In this document: positions 46,843-56,451 of the stretch, in pieces
How the letters are laid out: each line of letters opens with the position of its first letter
Position numbering within the stretch: position 1 is the stretch's first letter
Origin: Roseovarius spongiae
GTDB taxonomy: Bacteria > Pseudomonadota > Alphaproteobacteria > Rhodobacterales > Rhodobacteraceae
Length of the DNA: 64,000 bases
NCBI RefSeq assembly: GCF_003651245.1
Contig: NZ_RAPE01000001.1
Span: 682,001 to 746,000, forward strand
Direction: 5' to 3'
Notes under the pieces: model-generated
Told to the model about the DNA's origin: nothing
Database searches by the model: none
Seen by the model: the letters and a program-made list of their open reading frames with translations, nothing else
Position numbers and translations under genes: made by a program

Positions 46843-48789
46843 TCAGCCCTTGTTCAGCCGGTGCTCGATCAGGCCATCGACGACCGACGGATCGGCCAGC
46901 GTCGACGTGTCGCCGAGGCTGCCGTAGTCGTCTTCGGCGATCTTGCGCAGGATGCGGCGCATGATCTTGCCCGAGCGGGTCTTGGGCAGGTTGGGCGCCC
47001 ACTGAAGCAGGTCGGGCTTGGCGATGGGGCCGATCTCGGTGCGCACCCATTGCTCGAGCTCGCGGCGCAGCTCGTCCGAGGGTTCCTCGCCGCTCATCAA
47101 GGTGACGTAGGCATAGATGCCCTGGCCCTTGATGTTGTGCGGATACCCGACCACGGCGGCCTCGGCGACCTTGGGGTGGGCGACGAGGGCGGATTCGACC
47201 TCGGCGGTGCCCATGCGGTGCCCCGAGACGTTGATCACGTCATCCACGCGCCCGGTGACCCAGTAATAGCCGTCCGCGTCCCGCCGGCAGCCGTCGCCGG
47301 AGAAGTAGTAGCCGGGATAGTCGGCGAAATAGGTCTTCTCGAACCGTTCGTGATCGCCGTAGACGGTGCGCATCTGCGCCGGCCAGCTGTTCTTGATGCA
47401 CAGCACGCCCTCGGCCTCGGTGGTGGTGATCTCCTTGCCGGTCTGGGGGTCGAGGATGGCGGGCTGCACACCGAAGAACGGCAGCGTGGCCGAGCCGGGC
47501 TTGGTCGCGATGGCGCCGGGCAGGGGGGTGATCAGGTGGCCGCCGTTTTCGGTCTGCCACCAGGTGTCGACGATTGGACGCGTGCCCTTGCCGACGACCT
47601 CGTTATACCAGTTCCAGGCCTCGGGGTTGATCGGCTCTCCCACGGTGCCCAGCAGCTTGAGCGACGACAGATCGCACTTGGTCACGAACTCGTCGCCCTG
47701 GCCCATCAGCGCGCGAATCGCGGTGGGAGCGGTGTAGAACTGGTTGACCTTGTGCTTTTCGCAGACCTGCCAGAAGCGGGAGGCGTCCGGATAGGTGGGC
47801 ACGCCCTCGAACATCAGCGTGGTCGCGCCGTTGGCCAGCGGGCCGTAGACGATGTAGCTGTGCCCGGTGACCCAGCCGACATCGGCGGTGCACCAGAAGA
47901 TATCGCCGTCATGGTAGTCGAAGACCAGCTCATGCGTCATCGCCACGTAGACGAGGTAGCCGCCGGTCGTATGCACCACGCCCTTGGGTTGCCCGGTCGA
48001 GCCGGAGGTGTAGAGCACGAAGAGCGGGTCTTCGGCGCTCATCTCCTCGGGCGGGCAATCGGTGCTGGCCTCGGCCATGAGCGCCTTGCAGTCGTGATCG
48101 CGCGCCGTCCAGGTGGTCTGCCCGCCGGTATGCTTGACGACGAGGCACTGCACCCGGTCGTCGCAATGCAGCAAGGCCGCGTCGGCGTTGGATTTCAGCG
48201 CCGTCTTGCGCCCGCCGCGCAGCGCCTCGTCGGCGGTGATGAGCACCCGCGCGCCCGATCCGTTGATCCGCGCTCCGAGCGCATCGGGCGAGAACCCGGC
48301 GAAGACGACCGAATGGATCGCGCCGATGCGCGCGCAGGCCAGCATGGCGTAGGCGGCTTCGGGGATCATCGGCATGTAGAGCACGACGCGGTCACCCTTC
48401 TTCACGCCCATGTCCTTCAGGACGTTGGCGAGGCGGCAGGTCTGCTCGTGCAGCTCGCGGTAGGTGATGTGGCGGGCGTCCGCCTCGGGGTCGTCGGGTT
48501 CCCAGACGATCGCGGTCTGGTCGCCGCGCGTTTCGAGGTGGCGGTCGATGCAGTTGGCCGAGGCGTTCAGCGTGCCGTCCTCGTACCACTTGATCGAGAT
48601 GGCGCCGGGCTCGAAGCTGACGTTGTCGACCTTGGTATAGGGTTTGATCCAGTCGAGCCGCTTGCCCTGCTCGCGCCAGAAGGCGGAAGGATCCTCGATC
48701 GAGGCTGCATACATTTCCTTGTATTTCGCGGCGTCCACATGCGCATTCGCAACGAATTCGTCGGAAGGCGGGTAGGTTTTATCTGACAT
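46843..48789 (-). CDS. acsA: Acetate-CoA ligase
   Basis: AcsA activates acetate (and often propionate) to acyl-CoA through an acyl-AMP. The 648-residue length is standard. Motifs in order are [14 protein letters not shown] (AMP binding), [10 protein letters not shown] near 412-421, [31 protein letters not shown], read in pieces, and the C-terminal [11 protein letters not shown] with the lysine that is usually regulated by acetylation. I use the ATG at 48789, behind AAAGAGG. It lies 81 bp after livF and is preceded by two alternative hairpins. Confidence 0.97.
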   Translation of the reverse strand: MSDKTYPPSDEFVANAHVDAAKYKEMYAASIEDPSAFWREQGKRLDWIKPYTKVDNVSFEPGAISIKWYEDGTLNASANCIDRHLETRGDQTAIVWEPDDPEADARHITYRELHEQTCRLANVLKDMGVKKGDRVVLYMPMIPEAAYAMLACARIGAIHSVVFAGFSPDALGARINGSGARVLITADEALRGGRKTALKSNADAALLHCDDRVQCLVVKHTGGQTTWTARDHDCKALMAEASTDCPPEEMSAEDPLFVLYTSGSTGQPKGVVHTTGGYLVYVAMTHELVFDYHDGDIFWCTADVGWVTGHSYIVYGPLANGATTLMFEGVPTYPDASRFWQVCEKHKVNQFYTAPTAIRALMGQGDEFVTKCDLSSLKLLGTVGEPINPEAWNWYNEVVGKGTRPIVDTWWQTENGGHLITPLPGAIATKPGSATLPFFGVQPAILDPQTGKEITTTEAEGVLCIKNSWPAQMRTVYGDHERFEKTYFADYPGYYFSGDGCRRDADGYYWVTGRVDDVINVSGHRMGTAEVESALVAHPKVAEAAVVGYPHNIKGQGIYAYVTLMSGEEPSDELRRELEQWVRTEIGPIAKPDLLQWAPNLPKTRSGKIMRRILRKIAEDDYGSLGDTSTLADPSVVDGLIEHRLNKG

Positions 48790-48822
48790 GATCTGACCTC
48801 TTTCTGGCAATTCCATCCCTCG

Positions 48823-48871
48823 GGCGTCCGGCGCGGGCCGGACTCCCATTGCTGATCCCTGGCCGGACGCC
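48823..48871 (-). promoter_or_regulatory. Possible attenuator or RNA switch in the livF-acsA leader
   Basis: Read in the acsA transcript, segment 1 is GGCGTCCGGC (48871-48862), segment 2 GTCCGGC (48843-48837) and segment 3 GCCGGACGCC (48832-48823). Segment 3 can pair perfectly with segment 2 (7 bp, 4-base loop) or with segment 1 (10 bp, 29-base loop), but not both. The element ends 33 bases before the ATG. Such competing stems suggest regulated read-through or translation, or RNA processing. Confidence 0.5.
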
Positions 48872-49626
48872 TAGATCGCGAGGTATTCCGCGCGCAGTTC
48901 GGCGTTCTCCAGCACTTCGGCGGCGGTTCCGTCGAAAACGATCCCCCCTGTGTCGAGGATAACGGCCCGGTCAGCGAGTTCCAGTGCGCGGATGGCATTT
49001 TGTTCAACGATGATGGTGGTGATGCCCTGTTCCTTGATCACGCGCAGGGTCTTCTCGATCTCGTCCACGATGACCGGCGCCAGCCCCTCGTAGGGTTCGT
49101 CCAACAGAAGCACCTTGATGTCGCGCGCCAGCGCGCGCGCCACGGCGAGCATCTGCTGCTCGCCCCCCGACAACGTCACGCCCTCCTGCTTGCGCCGCTC
49201 GCGCAGGCGGGGGAACAGCTCGTAAAGGCGGTGAATGGTCCAGCCGACGGGCGGAACGATCTGGGCGAGTTCCAGGTTCTCCTCGACGGTGAGGCCGGGA
49301 ATGATGCAGCGGTCCTCGGGGACGAGCCCGATCCCGGCGACCGCGGCATCATGGCTGCGCATCTTGTGCAGCGGCTGGTGATCGAGCCAGATTTCACCGT
49401 GGTTCACCTGCGGGTTGTCCATCCGCGCGATCGAGCGCAGCACGCTGGTCTTGCCCGCGCCGTTGCGGCCCAGCAGCGCGAGGATCTCGCCCTCGTGCAC
49501 GTTAAAGCTGACGCCCTGCACGATGTAGCTCTCGCCGTAGTAGCTCTCCATTTCCCAGACGGAAAGGAAGGCGGGCGCGGTCTCGGCCTGGTTGGCGTGC
49601 TTGGAAAAGTCCGGTTTGACGTTCAT
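48871..49626 (-). CDS. livF: Branched-chain-amino-acid-type ABC transporter ATP-binding protein LivF
   Basis: A 251-residue ATPase: Walker A GRNGAGKTS near 53-61, signature LSGGEQQMLAVARAL, Walker B VLLLDEPYEGLAP, which is the LivF form. It pairs with LivG. It is the last transporter gene before acsA on the same strand, so transporter and acyl-CoA synthetase are probably expressed together, which points to a carboxylate or amide substrate rather than plain branched-chain amino acids. Confidence 0.94.
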   Translation of the reverse strand: MNVKPDFSKHANQAETAPAFLSVWEMESYYGESYIVQGVSFNVHEGEILALLGRNGAGKTSVLRSIARMDNPQVNHGEIWLDHQPLHKMRSHDAAVAGIGLVPEDRCIIPGLTVEENLELAQIVPPVGWTIHRLYELFPRLRERRKQEGVTLSGGEQQMLAVARALARDIKVLLLDEPYEGLAPVIVDEIEKTLRVIKEQGITTIIVEQNAIRALELADRAVILDTGGIVFDGTAAEVLENAELRAEYLAI

Positions 49627-49638
49627 GTCCTGTCCTTC

Positions 49639-50394
<756 letters not shown>

Positions 50395-50405
50395 CACCCT
50401 TCTCC

Positions 50406-51614
50406 CTACTCGGCCGGGTTGCGTTGTTCGGCGATGTCCTTGGCCGCGCGCGACGCGCCGCCATTGCGGCGGAACATCCGTCCGATGCGCTGGCCGCCCT
50501 CGACAAGGCCGCCGGGCAGGAAGATCACCACCAGCATGAACACGATCCCGAGCGTCAGGTGCCAGCCCTTGCCGACGAAGGGATAGATGAGCGTGACGAG
50601 CGCATCCTCGAGCCCGTCGGGCATCCAGCTGAACCATTCATGCAGGATCGAGCCGTTGATCTTGGAGATGATGTTCTCCATGTACTTGATCACGCCCGAG
50701 CCCAGCACCGGCCCGATCAGCGTGCCGGCGCCGCCGAGGATGGTCATCAGCACCACCTCGCCGCTCGCGGTCCAGAACATCCGCTCGGGGCCGACCTGGG
50801 TGTCCATCGCCACCATCAACCCACCGGCGAGGCCCGCATACATCCCCGAAATCACGAACGCGGCGAGCGCGTATGGCCGCGCGTTGAGCCCGGTATAGGT
50901 CATCCGCGTATTGTTCGACTTGATCGCGCGCAGCATCATGCCGAAGGGCGAGCGGAAGATGCGGATGCTGAGGTAGAAGGCCAGGATCAGGCAGGCCGCG
51001 GCGATGTAGTAGCCCGCGTTGAAGGTGAACTGCCAGGCGCCGAAATACAGTTCGTGGCTCGCCGTCATGTCGAGGCCGAAGAGGTTGGCGTTTGCCCGCT
51101 CGCCCGGCGCCAGCGCGGCATCGAGGATGCGCGGATCGTTCAGCTTGAGTTGCAGCCCCGTCTCGCCGCCGGTGATCGGGGTGAGGACCGAATAGGCTAG
51201 CGCATAAGACATCTGCGCAAACGCGAGCGTCAGGATCGCGAAGTAGATGCCCGAACGGCGCAGCGAGATGTAGCCGACCACGAGGCTGAACAACCCGGCG
51301 ATGACGACCGAAAGCAGCATCGCGGGCAGGATATTGTCGGTCAGCAGCTTCATCATCCAGATCGCGGCGTAGCTGCCCACCCCGAGAAACGCGGCGTGGC
51401 CGAAGCTCAGGTAGCCTGTCAGCCCGAAGAGGATGTTGAACCCGATCGCGAAGATCCCGAAGATCGCGAAGCGCTGCATCAGGTCCGGGTAGCCCGCGTT
51501 GAACTGCGCCATGCCCGACCCCTCGGGGAAGGGGTTGAGGATGAACGGCGCGAAGAGCGCGAGCGCCGTCACCACCAGCAGCAGTGCAAAGTCTTTCTTG
51601 GTCAGTCCGAGCAT
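50406..51614 (-). CDS. livM: Branched-chain-amino-acid-type ABC transporter permease LivM
   Basis: A 402-residue permease with ten or so helices, [21 protein letters not shown] near 64-84, [37 protein letters not shown], read in pieces, and [10 protein letters not shown]. It has a C-terminal cytoplasmic tail rich in Arg and Ala. It forms the channel with LivH, whose gene is 3 bp upstream. Confidence 0.94.
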   Translation of the reverse strand: MLGLTKKDFALLLVVTALALFAPFILNPFPEGSGMAQFNAGYPDLMQRFAIFGIFAIGFNILFGLTGYLSFGHAAFLGVGSYAAIWMMKLLTDNILPAMLLSVVIAGLFSLVVGYISLRRSGIYFAILTLAFAQMSYALAYSVLTPITGGETGLQLKLNDPRILDAALAPGERANANLFGLDMTASHELYFGAWQFTFNAGYYIAAACLILAFYLSIRIFRSPFGMMLRAIKSNNTRMTYTGLNARPYALAAFVISGMYAGLAGGLMVAMDTQVGPERMFWTASGEVVLMTILGGAGTLIGPVLGSGVIKYMENIISKINGSILHEWFSWMPDGLEDALVTLIYPFVGKGWHLTLGIVFMLVVIFLPGGLVEGGQRIGRMFRRNGGASRAAKDIAEQRNPAE

Positions 51615-51617
51615 GGA

Positions 51618-52655
51618 TTACTCCTCCATCACGCCCTTGCGGCCCATCAGGCCGCGCGGGCGGGTGAGCAGAATGATGATCGCCACGAGGTAGATCACGA
51701 TCTGGTTGATGCCGGGCAGCGTTTCGAGCACGGCGGCCATCGAGGCGAAGCTCTCGAGGATGCCCAGCAGGAACCCGGCGAGCACCGCGCCGGGCAGGCT
51801 GCCCATGCCGCCGACGACGACGACGACGAAGCTCAGGACCAGGAAGTCCATGCCCATGTGGTAGTTGGGGCTGTTGATCGGCGTGTACATCACGCCCGCC
51901 AGCCCAGCGACCGCGGCGGCGATGCCGAACATGATGGTGAACCGCCGGTCGATGTTGATGCCCAGCAGGCCCACGGTTTCACGATCGGCCATGCCGGCGC
52001 GCACCACCATGCCGAAAGTGGTGAATTGCAGGAACGCGAAGACCCCGCCGATGATGAGCGCGGCGAAGGCGAAATAGACCAGCCGCCAGTAGGGATAGAT
52101 GATGGTGTTGGGGTCAAACCCTACGAGGGCGCCGAAATCGAACGAGCCGCGGAACGCCTCGGGGGCGGGGGTCGGGATCGGGTTGGCGCCGTAGTAGAAC
52201 TTGATGATCTCCTGGAGCACGATGGCGAGGCCGAAGGTCACGAGGATCTGGTCCGCATGCGGGCGCTTGTAGAAATGCTTGATCAGGCCGCGCTCCATGA
52301 TGACGCCGATGCCGATCATCACTGGGATTGCGAAGAGGATCGACAGCGGCACCGACCAGTCGATGATCGCCGCGCCGACGCTTTCACCGAACCAGTGCTC
52401 GACATAGGGCGTTTCCTTGGCCGCGCCGAAGCTGAAGCCGCCCACCGAGGTGGCGCTCGCGTCCTCGGGGACGAAGCCCAGCGACAAGAGCCGGTTGAGC
52501 GTGACCGCGCAGAAGGCTCCCAGCATGAACAGCGCGCCGTGGGCGAAGTTGACCACCCCCAGCGTGCCGAAGATCAGCGTCAGGCCAAGAGCGATCAGCG
52601 CGTAGGCGCTGCCCTTGTCCAGCCCGTTGAGGATTTGCAGGAGTATTGCGTCCAT
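51618..52655 (-). CDS. livH: Branched-chain-amino-acid-type ABC transporter permease LivH
   Basis: A 345-residue permease with LNGLDKGSAYALIALGLTLIFGTLGVVNFAHGALFMLG at the N-terminus, the LivH hallmark, read in pieces, and VRAGMADRETVGLLGINIDR, the ATPase-contact loop. It is longer than the usual 290-310 residues because of a loop near 60-90 (SLGFVPEDASATSVGGFSFG). It begins the permease part of the operon behind a hairpin. Confidence 0.94.
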   Translation of the reverse strand: MDAILLQILNGLDKGSAYALIALGLTLIFGTLGVVNFAHGALFMLGAFCAVTLNRLLSLGFVPEDASATSVGGFSFGAAKETPYVEHWFGESVGAAIIDWSVPLSILFAIPVMIGIGVIMERGLIKHFYKRPHADQILVTFGLAIVLQEIIKFYYGANPIPTPAPEAFRGSFDFGALVGFDPNTIIYPYWRLVYFAFAALIIGGVFAFLQFTTFGMVVRAGMADRETVGLLGINIDRRFTIMFGIAAAVAGLAGVMYTPINSPNYHMGMDFLVLSFVVVVVGGMGSLPGAVLAGFLLGILESFASMAAVLETLPGINQIVIYLVAIIILLTRPRGLMGRKGVMEE

Positions 52656-52749
52656 GTCGGTCCCACCATGTCAGGTTGATGCCGGACCCCGCGGTCCGCA
52701 GAACCGGTCGCGTCCTAGTAGAGCGGGGCGCGGCCGGTCCGTGTGGTTG

Positions 52750-52773
52750 CGGGGCCGCGCGAAGCGGCGGCCC
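52750..52773 (-). terminator. Intercistronic hairpin after livK
   Basis: GGGGCCGC (52750-52757) and GCGGCCCC (52766-52773) form an 8-bp stem with an 8-base loop, 12 bp after the livK stop and before livH. It repeats the pattern seen after the other two binding-protein genes. Confidence 0.6.
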
Positions 52774-52785
52774 CGGAAGCGCGGT

Positions 52786-54144
52786 TCAGGCGCCCGGGTT
52801 GCACTCGCCCAGAGTGCCCTCGAATTCCGGGATGTCCGGTTCGTAGGTCACCTTCTCGGCCGGGGTCACCTCGACGATCTCGACGAGGTCGAACTCGTTT
52901 TCGGGGTTCTCCTTGCCGCGCACCACGACCACGTCCTTGAAGCACTGGTGATCGGCGGCGCGGTAAAGCGTCGGGCCGTTGCCGAGGCCGTCGAACTCGT
53001 AGCCCTCCAGCGCCTCGACCACCGCGCAGGGGTTGAACGATCCCGCGCGTTCCACCGCGTCGGCATAGAGCAGCGTCTGCACGTAGCAGGTCTGCGCCGC
53101 CTGGCTCGGGGGGAAGCCGTATTTCTCGCCGAAGGACTGCACGAAGGCGTTGGTGCCCTTGTAGCGGTCGCCCTTCTCGTTCTCGAGCTTCCAGTCCCAG
53201 TTCTGGGAGCCAAGGATGCCGGAGATGTTCTTGCCCGCGCCGCGCGCCATAAGCTCGGAATAGAGTGGCACGATGATCTCGAACTGCTTGCCGTTCACCG
53301 TCTTCTCGCGCAGGCCGAACTGCACCGCGTTGGTGAGCGAGTTGACCATGTTGCCGCCGTAGTGGTTGAGGATCAGCACGTCGGCGCCCGATTGCAGCAC
53401 CGGCGCGATGTAGGAACTGAAATCGGTCTGCGTCAGCGGCGTCTTCACCGCGTTGACCGTCTCCCAGCCCATCGCCTCGGTTTCCTTGCGCATGGCGTCT
53501 TCGGTGGTGTAGCCCCAGTTGTAGTCCGCCGTCAGGTGGTAGGCCTTGCGGTCCTTGCCGTATTCCCCGGCCAGCACGGGGGCGAGGGCGGCGCCGGACA
53601 TCCAGCTGTTGAAGAAGTGGCGGAAGCCGTTGGCCTTCTTGTCCTTGCCGGTGGTGTCGTTGGAATGCGTCAGCCCGGCCATGAAGATGATGCCGGCCTC
53701 CTGGCAGAGCGCCTGCACGGCCACCGCAACGCCCGAGGACGACCCCCCGGTGATCATGATCGCGCCGTCCTTCTCGATCATGGACTTGGCGGAGGCGCGG
53801 GCGGCGTCGGATTTCGTCTGGGTGTCGCCGGTCACGAATTCGACCTTCTTGCCCATGATGCCGTTGCCTTGCAGCGCGTCCGAGCTGAAGGTCTGCATCA
53901 TGCCGCCGTCGCCGCCGCCGTTCAGATGCTCGACGGCGAGCTCGTAGGCGCGCAGTTCATCGGCGCCCTCATCGGCGTAGGGGCCGGATTGCGGCACGTT
54001 GAAGCCGAGCGTGACGGTGTCGCCGTCCGGCGCGTTGGTAAACCCGCCTTCCTGCGCGCGCAGGTAGGTCGGCAGAGCGAGACCCGCGCCGGCGACGGCG
54101 CTGGTTTTCAGCAGGCCACGGCGCGTGAAATTCGATTTGGACAT
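52786..54144 (-). CDS. Branched-chain-amino-acid/amide-type ABC transporter substrate-binding protein
   Basis: A 452-residue periplasmic protein of the LivK/UrtA/AmiC type I binding class. Residues 1-30 form a twin-arginine signal (FTRRGLLKTSAVAGAGLALP), so it is exported folded by Tat. The body begins TVTLGFNVPQSGPYADEG. AAGGGAGGAA precedes the ATG at 54144. It opens the operon leading to acsA, and it diverges from the ScfR-type regulator, so a short-chain acyl substrate is likely, though not shown. Confidence 0.92.
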   Translation of the reverse strand: MSKSNFTRRGLLKTSAVAGAGLALPTYLRAQEGGFTNAPDGDTVTLGFNVPQSGPYADEGADELRAYELAVEHLNGGGDGGMMQTFSSDALQGNGIMGKKVEFVTGDTQTKSDAARASAKSMIEKDGAIMITGGSSSGVAVAVQALCQEAGIIFMAGLTHSNDTTGKDKKANGFRHFFNSWMSGAALAPVLAGEYGKDRKAYHLTADYNWGYTTEDAMRKETEAMGWETVNAVKTPLTQTDFSSYIAPVLQSGADVLILNHYGGNMVNSLTNAVQFGLREKTVNGKQFEIIVPLYSELMARGAGKNISGILGSQNWDWKLENEKGDRYKGTNAFVQSFGEKYGFPPSQAAQTCYVQTLLYADAVERAGSFNPCAVVEALEGYEFDGLGNGPTLYRAADHQCFKDVVVVRGKENPENEFDLVEIVEVTPAEKVTYEPDIPEFEGTLGECNPGA

Positions 54145-54317
54145 GGGTTCCTCCCTTGAAATTACGGTGGGGCCGCGCTCCTCCTGCGCCTCCCCAAGTC
54201 GCATAGATATGCAAATTCATTATCGCATGGGGTAAGAAAAGTTCTCAACAACTACCGAGGGGGCAACAATTATTTTGTGAAAAAATACACAATGCTGTAG
54301 GGTGAATTGTAAAATAA

Positions 54318-54337
54318 ATTTCGCTGCGCTGCGAAAT
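54318..54337 (+). promoter_or_regulatory. Inverted repeat, candidate operator of the ScfR-type regulator
   Basis: ATTTCGC and GCGAAAT, separated by TGCGCT, form a perfect 7-bp inverted repeat 25 bp before the regulator ATG. It lies in an AT-rich 218-bp gap between divergent livK and the regulator. The related PccR and RamB regulators bind TTTGCAAA-like sites, so a similar dyad here suggests autoregulation and control of livK. Confidence 0.4.
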
Positions 54338-54362
54338 GCGTTGAAATCACGGGGGAAATGAC

Positions 54363-55670
54363 ATGCCGGAAAGCAGGTTCACCGGCGCCCGCATCCGCGA
54401 GCAGCGGCTGCAAAGGGGGATCAAGCAAACCGACCTCGCCGCCGCTGCGGGCATTTCGCCCTCCTACCTCAACCTGATCGAACATGACCGCCGCAGAATC
54501 GGCGGCAAGGTGCTGTTGCGCATCGCCGGCGCGCTTGGGGTCGAGCCGCAGCTGCTCAGCCACGGGGCCGAGGCGGCGCTCATCTCGGGGCTGCGCGAGG
54601 CGGCGGGCAGGGTGAAGGGCGGCGCGGTCGAGCTGGACCGGCTCGAAGAATTCGCGGGGCGCTTTCCGGGCTGGGCCGAGGCAATGGTGGGGGCCGAACG
54701 GCGCAGCGCCGAGCTCGAGCGCAACGTGAAGGCGCTGAGCGACCGGTTGGCGCATGATCCGCGCCTTGCGGAATCGATCCACGAGGTGCTCTCGGTCGTC
54801 ACCGCGATCCGCTCGACCGCCTCGATCCTGGTCGAGACGCGCAAGCTCGAGCCGGAGTGGCAGGCGCGCTTTCACCGCAATATCGACGAGGACAGCCGTA
54901 GGCTTGCCGAAGGGGCGAAGGCGCTGGTGCGCTACCTCGACGCCGCGCCGGGGTCGGACGCCGACATCCGCTCGCCCCAGGACGAGCTCGACCAGTTCCT
55001 GACGGAGAACGCCTATCATTTCGCCGCCATCGAAAAGAGGGGCGCGGCGGCGATCGACGCCGTGCTGGACGCGGCCGAGGGGCTGACCCTGCCGACCGCG
55101 CGCCACCTGGCGCGGATGCATCTCGAGGATTACGCGCGGGACGCCGCGCGCCTGCCGCGCGCTACGCTGGCGCGGGCGCTCGCCGACGCCGGCTGCGATC
55201 CGCCCGCGCTCGCGTCGGAGACGGGGGTGGACCTGCCGACGCTCTTCCGCCGGCTGGCGTCGCTGCCCGAGGAGGTCGCCGGACCGGTCGGGCTGGTGGT
55301 CTGCGACGGGTCCGGCGCGCTGCTGCTGCGCAAGCCGATCGCCGGCTTCGCCGTTTCGCGGATCGTCGCGGCCTGCCCGCTCTGGCCGCTCTACCGCGCG
55401 CTGACCCAGCCCGGCGCCCCGCTGCGCCGCACGCTGTTGCAGGCGTGGCGCGACGCCCGCCCGGTGCGCGCCTTCGCCGTGACCGAACCGCTCGGCCCCG
55501 CCCTGATCAACGAACCGCCGCTGCTACGCGGCTACATGCTGCTGCTGCCCGCCGACGCGCATGCCGGGGACCACGACACGCCCGCGCCCGTCGGGACAAG
55601 CTGCCGCATATGCCCGCGGCAGGATTGCGTCGCGCGCCGCGAACCCACGGTCATGCAAGACGGGTTTTGA
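54363..55670 (+). CDS. Short-chain fatty acyl transcriptional regulator (ScfR-type, XRE family)
   Basis: A 435-residue regulator. The XRE helix-turn-helix is at 8-62 (IKQTDLAAAAGISPSYLNLIEHDRRRI). A helical segment at about 138-200 (HEVLSVVTAIRSTASIL... DEDSRRLAEGAKALVRYLD) looks like a histidine-kinase dimerisation hairpin. The C-terminal ScfR domain ends in the cysteine motif GTSCRICPRQDCVARREP. Relatives (PccR, MccR, RamB) control acyl-CoA and glyoxylate-cycle genes. It is divergent from livK-acsA and precedes the receiver gene by 71 bp. Confidence 0.88.
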   Translation: MPESRFTGARIREQRLQRGIKQTDLAAAAGISPSYLNLIEHDRRRIGGKVLLRIAGALGVEPQLLSHGAEAALISGLREAAGRVKGGAVELDRLEEFAGRFPGWAEAMVGAERRSAELERNVKALSDRLAHDPRLAESIHEVLSVVTAIRSTASILVETRKLEPEWQARFHRNIDEDSRRLAEGAKALVRYLDAAPGSDADIRSPQDELDQFLTENAYHFAAIEKRGAAAIDAVLDAAEGLTLPTARHLARMHLEDYARDAARLPRATLARALADAGCDPPALASETGVDLPTLFRRLASLPEEVAGPVGLVVCDGSGALLLRKPIAGFAVSRIVAACPLWPLYRALTQPGAPLRRTLLQAWRDARPVRAFAVTEPLGPALINEPPLLRGYMLLLPADAHAGDHDTPAPVGTSCRICPRQDCVARREPTVMQDGF

Positions 55671-55741
55671 CAGCTTCGCCTACTTGCCGGATAGTGATCG
55701 CGCGTGCAGGGCAATGTGCGACCGGAGGGGAGGCCGGCCAG

Positions 55742-56110
55742 ATGGGGAAACAGGTTCTGCTGATCGAGGATGAGCCGAACATCATCGAGGCCATCAGCTT
55801 CATCCTGTCGCGGGACGGCTGGACGGTGCGGACCCATTCCACCGGGCGGGACACGATGGACGTGGTGCGCGCCCGCGCGCCGGATCTGATCATCCTCGAC
55901 GTGATGCTGCCCGGGCGCAGCGGGTTCGACATACTGGCCGACATCCGCGCCGATCCGGCGGTGGGCGCGACGCCGGTGCTGATGCTGACCGCGCGCGGCC
56001 AGCGCAAGGACCGCGAGATGGCCGAGAAGGCCGGGGCGAGCCGCTACATGACCAAGCCCTTCTCCAACGCCGAGGTGCTGGCCGTGGTGCGCGACCTCGC
56101 GGGCGAATGA
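55742..56110 (+). CDS. Stand-alone response regulator receiver
   Basis: A 122-residue CheY-like protein and nothing more: acidic pocket E9/D10, phosphoacceptor Asp53 in LIILDVMLP, Thr in LMLTARG and Lys in MTKPFS. With no output domain it must act by protein contact or phosphotransfer. The start MGKQVLLIEDEP is at 55742; the open frame continues upstream only as a shadow of the regulator. Its stop overlaps the next gene (ATGA), and that gene overlaps a histidine kinase, which is the likely phosphodonor. Confidence 0.93.
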   Translation: MGKQVLLIEDEPNIIEAISFILSRDGWTVRTHSTGRDTMDVVRARAPDLIILDVMLPGRSGFDILADIRADPAVGATPVLMLTARGQRKDREMAEKAGASRYMTKPFSNAEVLAVVRDLAGE

Positions 56111-56451
56111 CGCCCCCGGGGCGGCAGGCTCCGGGCGGCGGCCCGTCGCGGCGGGGAGTCTTCCTCGAGCGACGCACCTATCGCCGCCGCCGCATGGCCG
56201 ACGCCGCCGGGCTACTGCCGCTGATCGGGGCGGTGTTGCTGATGATCCCGCTGCTCTGGCAGGGCGGCGGGGTGACGAAGACGTCGCATGTCATGTTCTA
56301 CGTCTTCGGCATATGGGCGCTGCTGGCCGTGCTGTCGGCGCTGGTGTCTGGGATCCTGGACCATGACCGGCACGCCGACGCCGACGCCGATACCGATACC
56401 CGCGCGCAGGACAAGAACGACGCGCCCCCGCCGCCCGGGACGATGGGATGA
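56107..56451 (+). CDS. Small two-helix membrane protein of unknown function
   Basis: A 114-residue protein with a basic N-terminus (RRGVFLERRTYRRRR, 15-29), helices at about 34-52 and 62-82, and an acidic Asp/Ala-rich tail (HADADADTDTRAQD). I recognise no domain. It joins the receiver and the kinase by ATGA overlaps on both sides. This position is typical of accessory subunits that sit beside sodium-symporter-like proteins (compare DUF4212/DUF485 with SSS transporters), which is an inference from place and topology only. Confidence 0.72.
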   Translation: MTPPGRQAPGGGPSRRGVFLERRTYRRRRMADAAGLLPLIGAVLLMIPLLWQGGGVTKTSHVMFYVFGIWALLAVLSALVSGILDHDRHADADADTDTRAQDKNDAPPPPGTMG

